Shown here piece after piece: positions 26,398 to 41,899 of a stretch of DNA of 64,000 nucleotides. The notes under the pieces were generated by a model. The model was not told the DNA's origin. It saw only the letters and a program-made list of their open reading frames with translations, and made no database searches. Origin of the DNA: Ephydatia muelleri. Its lineage: Eukaryota > Porifera > Demospongiae > Spongillida > Spongillidae. Numbering within the stretch: the first letter of the stretch is position 1; each line of letters opens with the position of its first letter. The stretch covers positions 2,789,727-2,853,726 of the forward strand of contig JABACO010000018.1 of the NCBI GenBank assembly GCA_013339895.1. The letters are read 5' to 3'. The translations under genes were made by a program, and so were the position numbers.

Positions 26398-27635
26398 TTG
26401 AAAAGGGGAGTGGTGTGTAGAGGGAGTGGTGTGTAGAGGGGAGTGGTGTGTAGAGGGGAGTGGTGTGTAGAGGGGAGTGGTGTGTAGAGGGGAGTGGTGT
26501 GTAGAGGGGAGTGGTGGTAGAGGGGAGTGGTGTGTAGAGGGGCGTGGTGTGTAGAGGGGAGTGGTGTGTGTAGAGGGGAGTGGTGTGTAGAGGGAGTAGT
26601 GTAGAGGGGAGTGGTGTTGTAGAGGGGAGTGGTGTGTAGAGGGGAGTGGTGTGTAGAGGGGAGTGGTGTGTAGAGGGGAGTGGTGTGTAGAGGGGAGGGT
26701 GTGTGTAGAGGGAGTGGTGTGTAGAGGGGAGTGGTGTGTAGAGGGGGGTGTGTAGAGGGGAGTGGTTGTAGAGGGGAGTGGTGTGTAGAGGGGAGTGGGT
26801 GTGTAGAGGGGAGGGAGTGGTGTGTAGAGGGGAGTGGTGTGTAGAGGGGAGTGGTGTGTAGAGGGAGTGGTGTGTAGAGGGGAGTGGTGTGTAGAGGGAG
26901 TGGTGGGGGGTGTGTAGAGGGGAGTAGTGTAGAGGGGAGTGGTGTGTAGAGGGAGGGTGTGTAGAGGGGAGTGGTGTGTAGAGGGGAGTGGGTGTAGGGG
27001 AGTGGTGTGTAGAGGGGAGTGGTGTGTAGAGGGGAGTGTGGTAGAGGGAGTGTGTGTAAGGGGAGTGGTGTGTAGAGGGGAGTTGTGTAGGGGAGTGGTG
27101 TGTAGAGGGAGTGGTGTGTAGAGGGGAGTGGTGTGTAGAGGGGAGTGGTGTGTAGAGGGAAGTGGTGTGTAGAGGGGAGTGGTGTGTAGAGGGGAGTGTT
27201 GTGTAGAGGGAGTGATGTGTAAAGGGGAGTGGTGTGTAGAGGGGAGTGTTGTGTACAGGGGAGTGAGTGGTGTGTAGGAGGTGGTGTGTAGAGGGAGGAT
27301 GTGTAGAGGGGAGTGTAGTGTAGAGGGGTGATGGAAGGGGAGTGGTGTGTAGAGGGGAGTGTGTGTACAGGGGGGTGTGTAGAGGGAGTGGTGTGTAGAG
27401 GGGAGTGGTGTGTAGAGGGAGTGTTGTAGAGGGGAGTGGTGTGTAGGGGGAGTGGTGTGTAGAGGGGAGTGGTGTGTAGGGGAGTGGTGTGTAGAGGGAG
27501 TGGTGTGTAGGGGAGTGGTGTGTAGAGGGAGTGGTGTGTAAGGGGAGTGGTGTGTAGAGGGAGTGTGTGTAGAGGGGAGTGTTGTGTAGAGGGGACTGGT
27601 GTGTAGAGGGAGTGAGTGTAGAGGGGAGTGTTGTG
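26398..27635. repeat. 17-bp G-rich minisatellite
   Basis: About 70 copies of GTGTAGAGGGGAGTGGT with frequent 1-4 bp length variants. On the minus strand the array stays open as a 440-aa Pro/Thr/His/Leu-rich frame, because a 17-bp unit cycles through all three frames and none contains a stop. This is a repeat by-product, not a gene. The plus strand carries a GGGG run about every 17 nt. Confidence 0.95.
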
Positions 27636-27740
27636 TATCAATGCTAAAATATTTTATGCATGCAAAAGAGGTTAAGTATAAAATTTTACATTTTACATTT
27701 TATTTGAACTTATATGTAACATCGTTAAAGAAAGTTCAAC

Positions 27741-30661
27741 ATGATCACTGAAATCAGCTGCAACTATGCAATAACTACACTGAGAACCATCACTCAGAAG
27801 CAGTATGCAAAGAAGACAAAGCTTGATACACACACATACACCAAAATTACAGAAGCCTACAACCAACAGTTCTCTGATTACCCAGACATGGTATTGTCAC
27901 GCAGCACTGTAGTTAAAAAGCTAAAAAAACTGATGTCAACGTTCAACAAAAAGTGGAACCCAACCATCATGAGAACAACATACATGGAGACATTCTCGCC
28001 TACTGAATGGATGAAGTTGTGTGACGATGAAAAAAGGAACACAGTGTAAGCAAATGTACCAAATGTCCCACAGCATATGGTTGCCTGCACAGTGCTTTTC
28101 ATCACAGGAAAGGTTCTAAACCTGACGAGAATGAACTACAAATTTTTCTGACCTCAGAACATCTCTCTTCTCCAAAAAAAATTGGCAAGGAATGCATTAT
28201 TACAACTAAATGCCATCTGCAGCTCTAAATTTGGTGAAAGTGCTAAATCTATTATTGCACGCACACCAGGTTCACAGCTAATATCATCATCATCAAGAAA
28301 GAGACGCTCCAAGAAAATGCGAAGCAAGTTAAGAGTTCGATACAAAAGGTGATTGATGACACAGCCCTGGAAACAGTAATGGGAAACAGACTCAGCTGGA
28401 GGTTTTATGACAGGGCAAGAAAAGTAGAGGGTCTGGAAAGCAAGTGTACGAATGCAACTGCTTCAGCAGAAAAACTTATGAGAAAGAGAATTCATGGATG
28501 CTCACTGACTACTGTTCTAGTTGACAAAGATGCTGTTCTGGCAGAGGCAAGTGCATGGAGTGACGAACAAAAGGTGAATTGGAGTGAGCTGGCAAGGAGA
28601 CATGGTGTTGTGCAGAAAAATGGTGGGCAAATGGTAAAGGAGTTTCTACAAGCATGCAATATTCCTGCAGCATGCAGAACTGATGTAAAAAGAGCACCAA
28701 GACGGAGGAAAAAGAAAATCCTTGGGGGTATAACCATGCCAATGAAGAAACCATCTGCTTTTTATAAGAATAAACTGTCAGAAGAAATTGAGAAAGGTGT
28801 GATACTAATTGGAGAGGAAGTTGTGGAAAAAAATAGCGAGTATTTCAAGATCGATAATGGGAAGGTGATCACAGCCAGTACTCAAACACACGCAAGAAAA
28901 ATTCCACTTCTAGAATCTAGATGTAAGAAAACGAATACTTCAAAAACATGAAGAACTTGGCTTGGTACGATCCAATCTTAAGCACCAGAAAGAGACCACA
29001 AGGCATCTAAAAATCTGGCATGACCATTCTAGTGTATGTGGCCATGGCCTCATACTAGTTCTTGTATCTGCAATATATGACCCAGCACTCTATGTTACAG
29101 ATGAGGAAGTATTTCGACGTACAGGGATCTATGTTAATGTCCAAGCAATAGTGGAACATCCCGAGCTGCACATTATAGGAAGATCTACGTCAGGTATTGA
29201 AGATCAGAGAAAGTTCATTGAATGCAGAAGACAGTGCATGCAACAAATGGGAACCAAGTTATTTACATCTGAAGGCCTGGAAATTACAGATGTGCTTCGA
29301 ATTTTCCATGGTGATGGCCCTGCGCAACAATTTGAGGCGGGTCATTCTATAGGAGGAAATTACTGCTGCGTTGGTTGTGGTGCACGGTCAACTTTGTTTG
29401 ATGACATGTGCACTGTTACAGAAGTCCGAAATTGTCTTTTAAAGATCGACAGGAATTTGTATTGAAAGGAGCATCGTGGGAAAAAAACAATGCCACTCCG
29501 TTTGACGGGCTAAGTATTGAACAGTTAAGAGTTGAGTTGGCTAGAAGATGCATCGATATCAAAGGCAAAAAACGGCCACAACTGGACAAAGACTTTGAAG
29601 AACTCAAAATGGGAATCGTCAGCGTTCCAGCATTGTTGCAGACCAACCCAACTGAGTCATTAGAATCTCTTAATCTTGTGCAGTATGAGGTTTCACCACT
29701 GGAACCCCTTCACGACATTAAGGGTCATTTTTCTAATGTCATTGAAGAGAGTATTTGCATTGCACCAGAAGGGGTAAAAACTGAGTTACACAAAATACAA
29801 GCGGCAGTTTTAAGCAAAGACACACTACGAGGATGCGACTACAGAAAAGCAATGATTTTGATGTATTTGAAAACAAAAGAGATTCAACCAGATTCCATGC
29901 TATGCAAAGTTTTTCAAACTGCAGTGCAAATTTCAAAGATACTCTACGCAAGTGAGGCGAAACGAACACCAAAATCTATACTCAATCTGCACAACATAGC
30001 ATTTTATCATGCATATTTGTGTGCAAAGTTATTCCTGGCAACAAAGCATATGACACGACGAAAACTGTTTGGTCGCTATTTTCATGCGCTAACAACACAC
30101 TCACCTCTGTTGTATAGAATCATTTGTTTGAGATCACTGAACACTGAGATTCAAGAGAGAATGTTTAGTCAAGTGAAACAAATTAGCAAGACAACATCAA
30201 ATCAAAGTACAGACAACATTGTCACCAATGCCATCAAACGCCTACATTATGAAGAAGATTCAAAACATGAGGATACTATAGCAGTGCAAGAAAGTGAGAT
30301 TGAAAAGCTTGCAAAAGTTACAGGTCCCTTCACCAACACCTGCTTTACAATAGAGATAATGAAATCTGCATCATATCAATCACACATCGAGCGGATCAGT
30401 GACTACCTAGTTTGTGGACCAGGTGTGTGGTGGAAGACCACAAATGATGGAGTTGAGTTCTTTGATGGAGACTTTGAAGATGACTACAGGGATGTGGGTC
30501 CCACAATGCATCACTTCCGCTCATCTTCTCTAGTGGACATCGATGCACTTCTTTTAGAACAATGGGAGCAGTGCATTACGGAGAATATTCAGCTTCCAGC
30601 AGTAAGCATTGTGACATATGGTCATGAAGGTGCAGGGCAAACAATTCAATTGCAGAACTAA
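27741..30661 (+). pseudogene. Uncharacterised sponge/cnidarian repetitive gene, frameshifted
   Basis: A plus-strand coding region in at least four frames: 27741-28049; about 28165-28350 then a frame shift into 28290-28951; about 28925-29440; and 29441-30661 (the last about 405 codons open). Notable blocks: HGCSLTTVLVDKDAVL, RHGVVQKNGGQMVKEFL, HEELGLVRSNLKHQKET, FHGDGPAQQFEAGHSIGGNY, CCVGCGARSTLFDDM (CxxC), VPALLQTNPTESLESLNL, EPLHDIKGHFSNVIEE and LRSLNTEIQERMFSQVKQ. I associate this block order with a large repetitive protein family in cnidarians and sponges, probably transposon-derived; I cannot name its enzymology. Frame breaks near 28290, 28920 and 29440 could be single-base sequence errors or decay. 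No terminal repeats were found. Confidence 0.55.
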
Positions 30662-30664
30662 ACA

Positions 30665-31200
30665 CTATTTCTATAAAACATTCATACAGGTGTACATGCA
30701 ACATTATGTACAACCTTGTGTACAATTTCCTACATTTATCATAAAAACCATATAACAAATGCACAGGCAAGTAATGGTTGTGTATGCACTAATGAAGACA
30801 TTGCTCACAAACTTGTGCACAACACTGAATAACATATTTTAATAGCAGTGGCATATGCAATGCAAATTAGTTTCATTTCCTCACACACAATCCATTGCAT
30901 AAATGATATGCAAAGTATCTAGTGATGGCATGACAGCAAAAGAAATATGGTACGATCATCTGTTCTGTGATTTATAGGTATCAATATAGATCTCATATTG
31001 AAGTAGGTTGGAACAACATTCATCAAATGCACGACTAAATTACATGCATGCTCAAAACATAACCTAGCGATTGACTAAATTAACCAATGATGTTGAGTCA
31101 CCCGTTATTTCATTGAATCATAAAAGGGTAATGTAGAGCCATCATAAAGCATCCTATTAAACCTGAAAAGTATAACTATATGAGAAATAACAGACAAAGA
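30665..31200. other. Unassigned interval
   Basis: AT-rich spacer between the uncharacterised gene and the foldback element; nothing recognised. Confidence 0.3.
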
Positions 31201-31201
31201 G

Positions 31202-34200
31202 TGCAAACATTGTGCCATTCACTACTCATTGTTAATGAACATGTGTCCATGTACATGTCAACATATCCTTATAGGGAATACTCAAAACCACAGGTGGAAG
31301 ATAACCTACCAGCACAATTTCATTAAAACTCTTTCAGTACATGGGGGCTATAGGTTGGAACTAAGTCACATTGTACTTGCGCTTCTGAGTCACTCCTAAT
31401 TCGATACAGGAAGGTATTTACACCGACTTTGGGTCCCCAGTCCTTACACTCTGGAAAGGGTTCTGGCTTTTTTGACAAGGCTGTCATGGCAACAAGACTG
31501 GTGCCAACACATAAAGCTTCAGGGACATTGGGAGAATGGTCCTGACCATTTTCCTGACATTGCCATCAATGCAATAACTATACCAGAGGCATGGCCTAAG
31601 TTCTTACACACTGTTTAGTGCCTTGTGGTAGCTTACAAACAACATGACATCGCCACGACCTAAAACTCTTTCAGTACATGGGGGCTATAGGTTGGAACTA
31701 AGTCACATTGTACTTGTGTTTCTGAGTCACTCCTAATTCGATACAGGAAGGTATTTACACCGACTTTGGGTCCCCAGTCCTTACACTCTGGAAAGGGTTC
31801 TGGCTTTTTTGACAAGGCTGTCATGGCAACAAGACTGGTGCCAACACATAAAGCTTCAGGGACATTGGGAGAATGGTCCTGACCATTTTCCTGACATTGC
31901 CATCAATACAATAACTATACCAGAGGCATGGCCTAAGTTCTTACACACTGTTTAGTGCCTTGTGGTAGCTTACAAACAACATGACATCGCCACGACCTAA
32001 AACTCTTTCAGTACATGGGGGCTATAAGTTGGAACTAAGTCACATTGTACTTGCGCTTCTGAGTCACTCCTAATTCGATACAGGAAGGTATTTACACCGA
32101 CTTTGGGTCCCCAGTCCTTACACTCTGGAAAGGGTTCTGGCTTTTTTGACAAGGCTGTCATGGCAACAAGACTGGTGCCAACACATAAAGCTTCAGGGAC
32201 ATTGGGAGAATGGTCCTGACCATTTTCCTGACATTGCCATCAATGCAATAACTATACCAGAGGCATGGCCTAAGTTCTTACACACTGTTTAGTGCCTTGT
32301 GGTAGCTTACAAACAACATGACATCGCCACGACCTAAAACTCTTTCAGTACATGGGGGCTATAGGTTGGAACTAAGTCACATTGTACTTGTGTTTCTGAG
32401 TCACTCCTAATTCGATACAGGAAGGTATTTACACCGACTTTGGGTCCCCAGTCCTTACACTCTGGAAAGGGTTCTGGCTTTTTTGACAAGGCTGTCATGG
32501 CAACAAGACTGATGCCAACACATAAAGCTTCAGGGACATTGGGAGAATGGTCCTGACCATTTTCCTGACATTGCCATCAATACAATAACTATACCAGAGG
32601 CATGGCCTAAGTTCTTACACACTGTTTAGTGCCTTGTGGTAGCTTACAAACAACATGACATCGCCACGACCTAAAACTCTTTCAGTACATGGGGGCTATA
32701 AGTTGGAACTAAGTCACATTGTACTTGCGCTTCTGAGTCACTCCTAATTCGATACAGGAAGGTATTTACACCGACTTTGGGTCCCCAGTCCTGACACTCT
32801 GGAAAGGGTTCTGGCTTTTTTGACAAGGCTGTCATGGCAACAAGACTGGTGCCAACACATAAAGCTTCAGGGACATTGGGAGAATGGTCCTGACCATTTT
32901 CCTGACATTGCCATCAATGCAATAACTATACCAGAGGCATGGCCTAAGTTCTTACACACTGTTTAGTGCCTTGTGGTAGCTTACAAACAACATGACATCG
33001 CCACGACCTAAAACTCTTTCAGTACATGGGGGCTATAAGTTGGAACTAAGTCACATTCAAACAATCTGCACATCTTTTGTCTATCTGATGTATGTGTGAC
33101 ATCAGGTTGTGTTGTGAATTTTGAATTGGATGTAGATGTGCCTTCAGACTGGCCATGGAGGATCAGGAATTCCAATCGAGTGGTGACATCAGGTTTGCCT
33201 CCAATGTGTGTTGTGGATTTTGAATTAGAATAACAATTGGATGTAGGTGTGGCTTCAGACTGCCCATGGATTGCAGCATTTGCAGTGACCGCATATGCCT
33301 CAGGTTTGCCTCTAACATATATGGTGTTTGGTGTGCTGTGGATTTTGATTAGAGTAATAATTGGATGTAAAACTGTGTAAGAACTTAGGCCATGCCTCTG
33401 GTATAGTTATTGTATTGATGGCAATGTCAGGAAAATGGTCAGGACCATTCTCCCAATGTCCCTGAAGCTTTATGTGTTGGCACCAGTCTTGTTGCCATGA
33501 CAGCCTTGTCAAAAAAGCCAAAACCCTTTCCAGAGTGTAAGGACTGGGGACCCAAAGTCGGTGTAAATACCTTCCTGTATCGAATTAGGAGTGACTCAGA
33601 AACACAAGTACAATGTGACTTAGTTCCAACCTATAGCCCCCATGTACTGAAAGAGTTTTAGGTCGTGGCGATGTCATGTTGTTTGTAAGCTACCACAAGG
33701 CACTAAACAGTGTGTAAGAACTTAGGCCATGCCTCTGGTATAGTTATTGCATTGATGGCAATGTCAGGAAAATGGTCAGGACCATTCTCCCAATGTCCCT
33801 GAAGCTTTATGTGTTGGCACCAGTCTTGTTGCCATGACAGCCTTGTCGAAAAAGCCAGAACCCTTTCCAGAGTGTAAGGACTGGGGACCCAAAGTCGGTG
33901 TAAATACCTTCCTGTATCGAATTAGGAGTGACTCAGAAGCGCAAGTACAATGTGACTTAGTTCCAACTTATAGCCCCCATGTACTGAAAGAGTTTTAGGT
34001 CGTGGCGATGTCATGTTGTTTGTAAGCTACCACAAGGCACTAAACAGTGTGTAAGAACTTAGGCCATGCCTCTGGTATAGTTATTGCATTGATGGCAATG
34101 TCAGGAAAATGGTCAGGACCATTCTCCCAATGTCCCTGAAGCTTTATGTGTTGGCACCAGTCTTGTTGCCATGACAGCCTTGTCAAAAAAGCCAGAACCC

Positions 34201-34456
34201 TTTCCAGAGTGTAAGGACTGGGGACCCAAAGTCGGTGTAAATACCTTCCTGTATCGAATTAGGAGTGACTCAGAAGCGCAAGTACAATGTGACTTAGTTC
34301 CAACCTATAGCCCCCATGTACTGAAAGAGTTTTAATGAAATTGTGCTGGTAGGTTATCTTCCACCTGTGGTTTTGAGTATTCCCTATAAGGATATGTTGA
34401 CATGTACATGGACACATGTTCATTAACAATGAGTAGTGAATGGCACAATGTTTGCA
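31202..34456. mobile_element. Foldback element with tandem-repeat arms
   Basis: The outer ends (31202-31328 and 34330-34456) are reverse complements. Inside, the left arm has five full and one partial copies of an about 336-bp unit, starting near 31328, 31663, 31999, 32336, 32671 and 33009. The right arm has three inverted copies, one partial (about 33370-33660, 33660-33995, 33996-34334). The spacer 33060-33370 has its own degenerate repeats of about 100 bp (CAGGTTTGCCTCCAATGTG-type). No ORF is supported. The layout resembles Drosophila FB foldback transposons, but I cannot assign a family or find a target duplication. Confidence 0.8.
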
Positions 34457-34640
34457 TTTCAGAAGCATGGGGTTAATGATCTTAAGTGTTCAGATCTCTA
34501 TACCCTTAGCAGTTGAGACTTACAGTTGCTGGTATACAGAAGCCCAGTCCACCATTTCTCATCTAGCATCCTGTCTGGCCAATCAAAGGCCATCACTACC
34601 ATCTACCAACGCCTCAATAAAACATAATTAGAGCAAATGC
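34457..34640 (+). pseudogene. Retroelement C-terminal fragment
   Basis: The phrase SIPLAVETYSCW is followed by EAQSTISHLASCLANQRPS, which aligns with the PLAVETYGNW region of the family at 11150-11300. It starts immediately beside the foldback element's right end. Confidence 0.5.
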
Positions 34641-35037
34641 CAGAGCTTTGCATTCATGTTCAGGCTTTTTCAGGTCTGAGGGTGGAGTTTAACTTTCAAG
34701 TGCTGTATATGTGTAATTATATGTATTATTGTAGTATATACTCAATGTCGTTTTGGCACGAATTACATGCCATAGCAACGGGCGCTCCATAGTTTAAGCA
34801 CCCACATTTCAAAGGAAAGATAGTGGGTTTTGAAAGAGCCACGAACTACTGTAAATGTGTACAACTCATGTGGTTGGCTATCAGCACACCGATTAGTGCA
34901 CTCCCAAAACAAGCAGCTGATAAACTATTGTAACATGAGCGGAACACATGACCAGCATGAATGTAAATTGTGCGGTCAAATGAATGGTTTGGTAGGAAAT
35001 TGAACGATGTCCGCCTGTCATATTGAGCACTGAGTCG

Positions 35038-38633
<3,596 letters not shown>

Positions 38634-38929
38634 CGCATGTCAAAATGGAATATTTTATCTCTTCTATTTAGGCAGTGATATGTGGTAGAAATGTGTAGGT
38701 ACCAGGTAGTATGTTTGGAATGTGTGCAACTTGAGTGATTATTCTGTTTAAAGGGGAACTGCCATGACTTTTATTTTGGTTAATATGAAGTATCTATCAG
38801 GTTGTATGTAAATTATAAATTTCAGCGTCTCAGTATGCTCTGCTCTTTAGATATATTGGTTTAAAGTTGATGATAATGGGCGCCATGTTAAGGACCGCGT
38901 GACGTCACTGGTCTCAAATATGATGAACG

Positions 38930-39560
38930 ATTCAGATGTGGAGACCACAGAGAGTGAGCCTTGGGTCTACTTCCATACCGTTTGAGCCAACAAGTCATGA
39001 GTCCGACACCTCTAGTGAGAGCGATAGTGACAGTGAATTACCAGCCGACTTCGCTGCACGTACGCGTGTTGATAACACAGCTTGGTGCTCGTGTACCAAG
39101 TGTGACCGAAAGCGAGTGTTGCTGTTGTAGGGAACTGGCGCACATAAGGCACTTTTTTAGTGATGTGCATGGAGGGTCTCTAGTGCATCACAGATCACCC
39201 TGAGTTTGTTGGAGCATGCCTCAATCCACAGACTTTGCGCATCGCCTTGGTATCGGTGTGATGGCGACAAGAGGGGATCCTATACATTTTCCTATTCCAA
39301 ATTAGTAACGGGAGATTGTGTTATGCGAACTGCATAGTCTTATTTGTTGATGCAACGTACATGTACATACATGCACACATGCATGTATACATGTAGGTCG
39401 TATCGTCATGCATGCTGCATATCGACAGTTTATAAGGCGGACCAATTGGGCAGGAGAGTAAGAAAGATTATTCCCTCATGTGCCGTAACTGCCATAAGAA
39501 GAGCTTTCCTGAACTGGACAATATTTATGTAGGCTATAAAGAATATGCTGCATTGTAACA
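38930..39560 (+). pseudogene. P2X7-type C-terminal Cys-rich domain remnant
   Basis: Blocks over several frames: a Ser/Asp-rich start (SDTSSESDSDSELPADFAAR), then VDNTAWCSCTKC, TESECCCCRELAHIRHFF, the CDGDKRG and HFPI region near 39260-39300, and RRTNWAGE/VRKIIPSCAVTAIRRAF near 39430-39520. The WCxCxxC and ECxCCRE pattern and order match the zinc-binding cytoplasmic domain of P2X7 receptors. In sponges and cnidarians that domain also occurs alone in many gene copies. At least three frame breaks and stops are needed, so this is a decayed copy. It starts about 300 bp after VPS4 but looks unrelated to it. Confidence 0.6.
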
Positions 39561-39561
39561 C

Positions 39562-39808
39562 AGTAACTAAATCGTGAACAGTGTTCCTTTATTATCTTGT
39601 CTTTATTGGGCCGCACTTCTGGAGCAATGTTCTTTGGAATCGTATCTGGAATCTCAATCTCACAAATGTCTTCTTGGCTGCCATTTAGTCGTAACCTTAT
39701 CACATCTTCAACCATGTCATGTAAATAGGAGTACTGCTTTCGCTCAGGAATAGGCTTTACAACCCATTTCTTACTCCTTGCTGTACTCAACCTTGTACCG
39801 AAGTTTTC
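39562..39808 (-). CDS. Conserved-looking exon, unknown function
   Basis: After a plausible acceptor (TTATTGCAG) at about 39809 the minus strand stays open: ENFGTRLSTARSKKWVVKPI, then PERKQYSYLHDMVEDVIRL and EIPDTIPKNIAPEVRPNKDK, ending with IIKEHCSRF. The composition is protein-like (charged, no low complexity). I do not recognise a domain. It lies tail to tail with the P2X7-type remnant and may belong to the same repetitive unit. No upstream exons are confirmed. Confidence 0.4.
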
Positions 39809-39875
39809 CTGCAATAAATAATGATCAATGTAACGTGCCACTGGATGACCTACATGTATGTACCTGATGCTGTCA

Positions 39876-40130
39876 CAGCAATTCAGGGCTTTGATTGCGG
39901 GCCCGTGACAGCACGCGATTTCAACCGAAAGAGCGCGCTTCCGAATTTTGTGCGCGCGAAATCGTGAGTGGACCGATTTCATACGAATGATTTCACGATC
40001 CCCGCGTGATTATTGGGATGCACATGCATGGAGTAATCCGCGATCAACATCGCACGCGCACGTACAATATTGTACGAGACCGTGCCACATACGCATGCGC
40101 GCTGCATTGATTATCGTATGATGTAATGGC
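39876..40130 (-). repeat. CpG-rich dispersed repeat, copy 1
   Basis: The reverse complement matches 49680-49945 along its length. Landmarks: CATACGATAAT, GAAATCATTCGTATGAAAT, GTGCTGTCACGGGCCCG and CAAAGCCCTGAATTGCTGTG. Both copies keep an open frame with KSVHSRFR...IACCHGP-IKALNCCD and differ by a 9-bp in-frame indel. Possibly the 5' end of a transposon or repeated gene. Confidence 0.75.
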
Positions 40131-41690
40131 CGAGGTTGTTCACAATTAAAAATTAAACAATACAGTGTAGTGTACTCTGAACTGGAACAGAGCCTGTTTA
40201 AACAAAAAGAAGGCATGACTGATGCACCACTTGCATTGTGCATGGTCTCACCTTTCAGCAGTGGTTAAACAGAACACCCGATTTCCATCTAGAAATAATG
40301 GCACACTGAAGAGGCTTTAGTACTACTGAGGCAATGAACTTTACTTGGAGGTAACTTCTGGCAGATATAGCACGCCGTGTAGCGTACTGTACTTTTCTGA
40401 TGAAGTGAAACCCGCAGAGCGCATTCACACGAAGGCCTTACATTGAGTAAGAGAGTGTTCAAACAGATCCAAAACAGACCAAGACTCACCTTGTTCGATC
40501 TTTTGCTTATTTCAAACAGTATAGCGTCCATGCCAAGTGGGGCGGTCAATTAGAAAAAGAGATGCGATTTATATACAATTGTGTACAAGACTCGATCCAC
40601 GCTGCCATCGTTGTTCAACACGAGCCAGAGAAAGTGTGTCATAGAAAGGAACCGCTCACAACAAACTCCATCCACAGCACTTGTGTGTTTGCATATTTTG
40701 AAGCACAGGGCACCATAGCCAACTTCCCTTGACAGATACAAGGAGGAAGTGGTAAATTTAGCAGCATCACAATGGAAATGAGTGACCCAAACCAAATATA
40801 CTGACATATAATATTGTTTTGCCCGTCACTTTAATATTTTACAGCGGTTACAACATTAGAGCATATCCAGAAATGGCCCATACATAGGTGGTCATCTTGC
40901 TTTTTATTTCAAATTGAATTTTAAACAAGTTTATAATGTACTATAAATTGGTCTGATTTGATATATGTACTTCGAAAAATTATTCCATTAACCATTCTTT
41001 AATTAAAATCAAGACAAAAAATTAATTTCTACCGCGCATAATTTATTCATATAAGTATGCCATTGCGTCATCTGCCAAAATTGTTTAATAAATAATTGTC
41101 CCAATGGTGAATAAATGTGCATAATAAGTTAATTCAGCTGAAGATTAACAAGGCTGCTGGCGATGATCTGAGCCAATAGCAAGCCAGGTAGCTAAGTGGA
41201 AACCTTTTCCCTAGCCTCCTCCCCCCAATTCCCATAGGTCTAGACTGCCAGCTAGAGGGACACCCACCACCTAGCTCACTGCTAATGCATTATGGTGAAG
41301 CTATTATATTTATTGTATACAAGACGTCGTCATGGACACTTTTGACCTATATAGTGGGTTGTTTTCACTTGAAGTTTATTGTAAACAGTGTTCGTTTAGC
41401 CTGCATGCAGCTCGATGAATGAAGCGCGTAGGCTAGGCACGTGCACTGATACGCTTACACGCAGGGGAAAAAAATGATTCGTTAGCACTTTCCAGTACAG
41501 CTACGACCTACGTAGGCTTCTCAGTCTTACCTAGATCGATTAACATCAAGTCTGAATGTGCCGCATTTTCAATATTTGTCTGCATGTGTGCGTCGATCAA
41601 TATACGTAAAGCGCTTAACTGCGAAGCACTCTCTGGGACTTCGCCAATGGAAGAGCGCTATCACAATATATACTTACATTAAGGAAAGCT
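40131..41690. other. Unassigned interval
   Basis: On the minus strand, 40549-40505 could be a small first exon (MDAILFEISKRSNK followed by GTGAGT), and 40807-40550 is open for 85 codons, but nothing is recognised or corroborated. The rest is AT-rich (40830-41110) with no features. Confidence 0.3.
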
Positions 41691-41699
41691 TTGTCTACA

Positions 41700-41835
41700 C
41701 ATCGGGGCGCTGCTCAGTCTACCACTAGGCCAAAGCCCTGCATCAGGGTCAAAGCACACTCCACCCCCCTCCCATGTTATGGCATCAGGCCCAACCCCTG
41801 TCTCTGCACACAGTGTGTGGTTTGTGTGAACATAG
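41700..41835 (-). repeat. tRNA-like SINE-related copy, divergent
   Basis: The minus strand contains TTTGGCCTAGTGGTAGA (a pol III A-box-like motif) near 41732-41712. The following sequence parallels one arm of the palindrome at 42428-43020 (GCATCAGG..., CACCCCCCTCCCAT, GTGCGGTTTG-like). It is shorter and diverged. Confidence 0.55.
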
Positions 41836-41899
41836 ATACATGTAATGTGCAGTTAAAACATGCACAATTTGTGCTATTGCTAGTTCGCAATTAGAGTTT

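Noticed and set aside
26319..27641. 440-aa ORF rich in Thr, Pro, His and Leu
   Set aside because: Lies entirely over a 17-bp minisatellite; the openness is a consequence of the repeat having no stop in any phase.
33312..33521. 69-aa ORF in the foldback element
   Set aside because: It covers one tandem unit and part of the spacer; other copies of the unit do not maintain the frame and no motif is visible.
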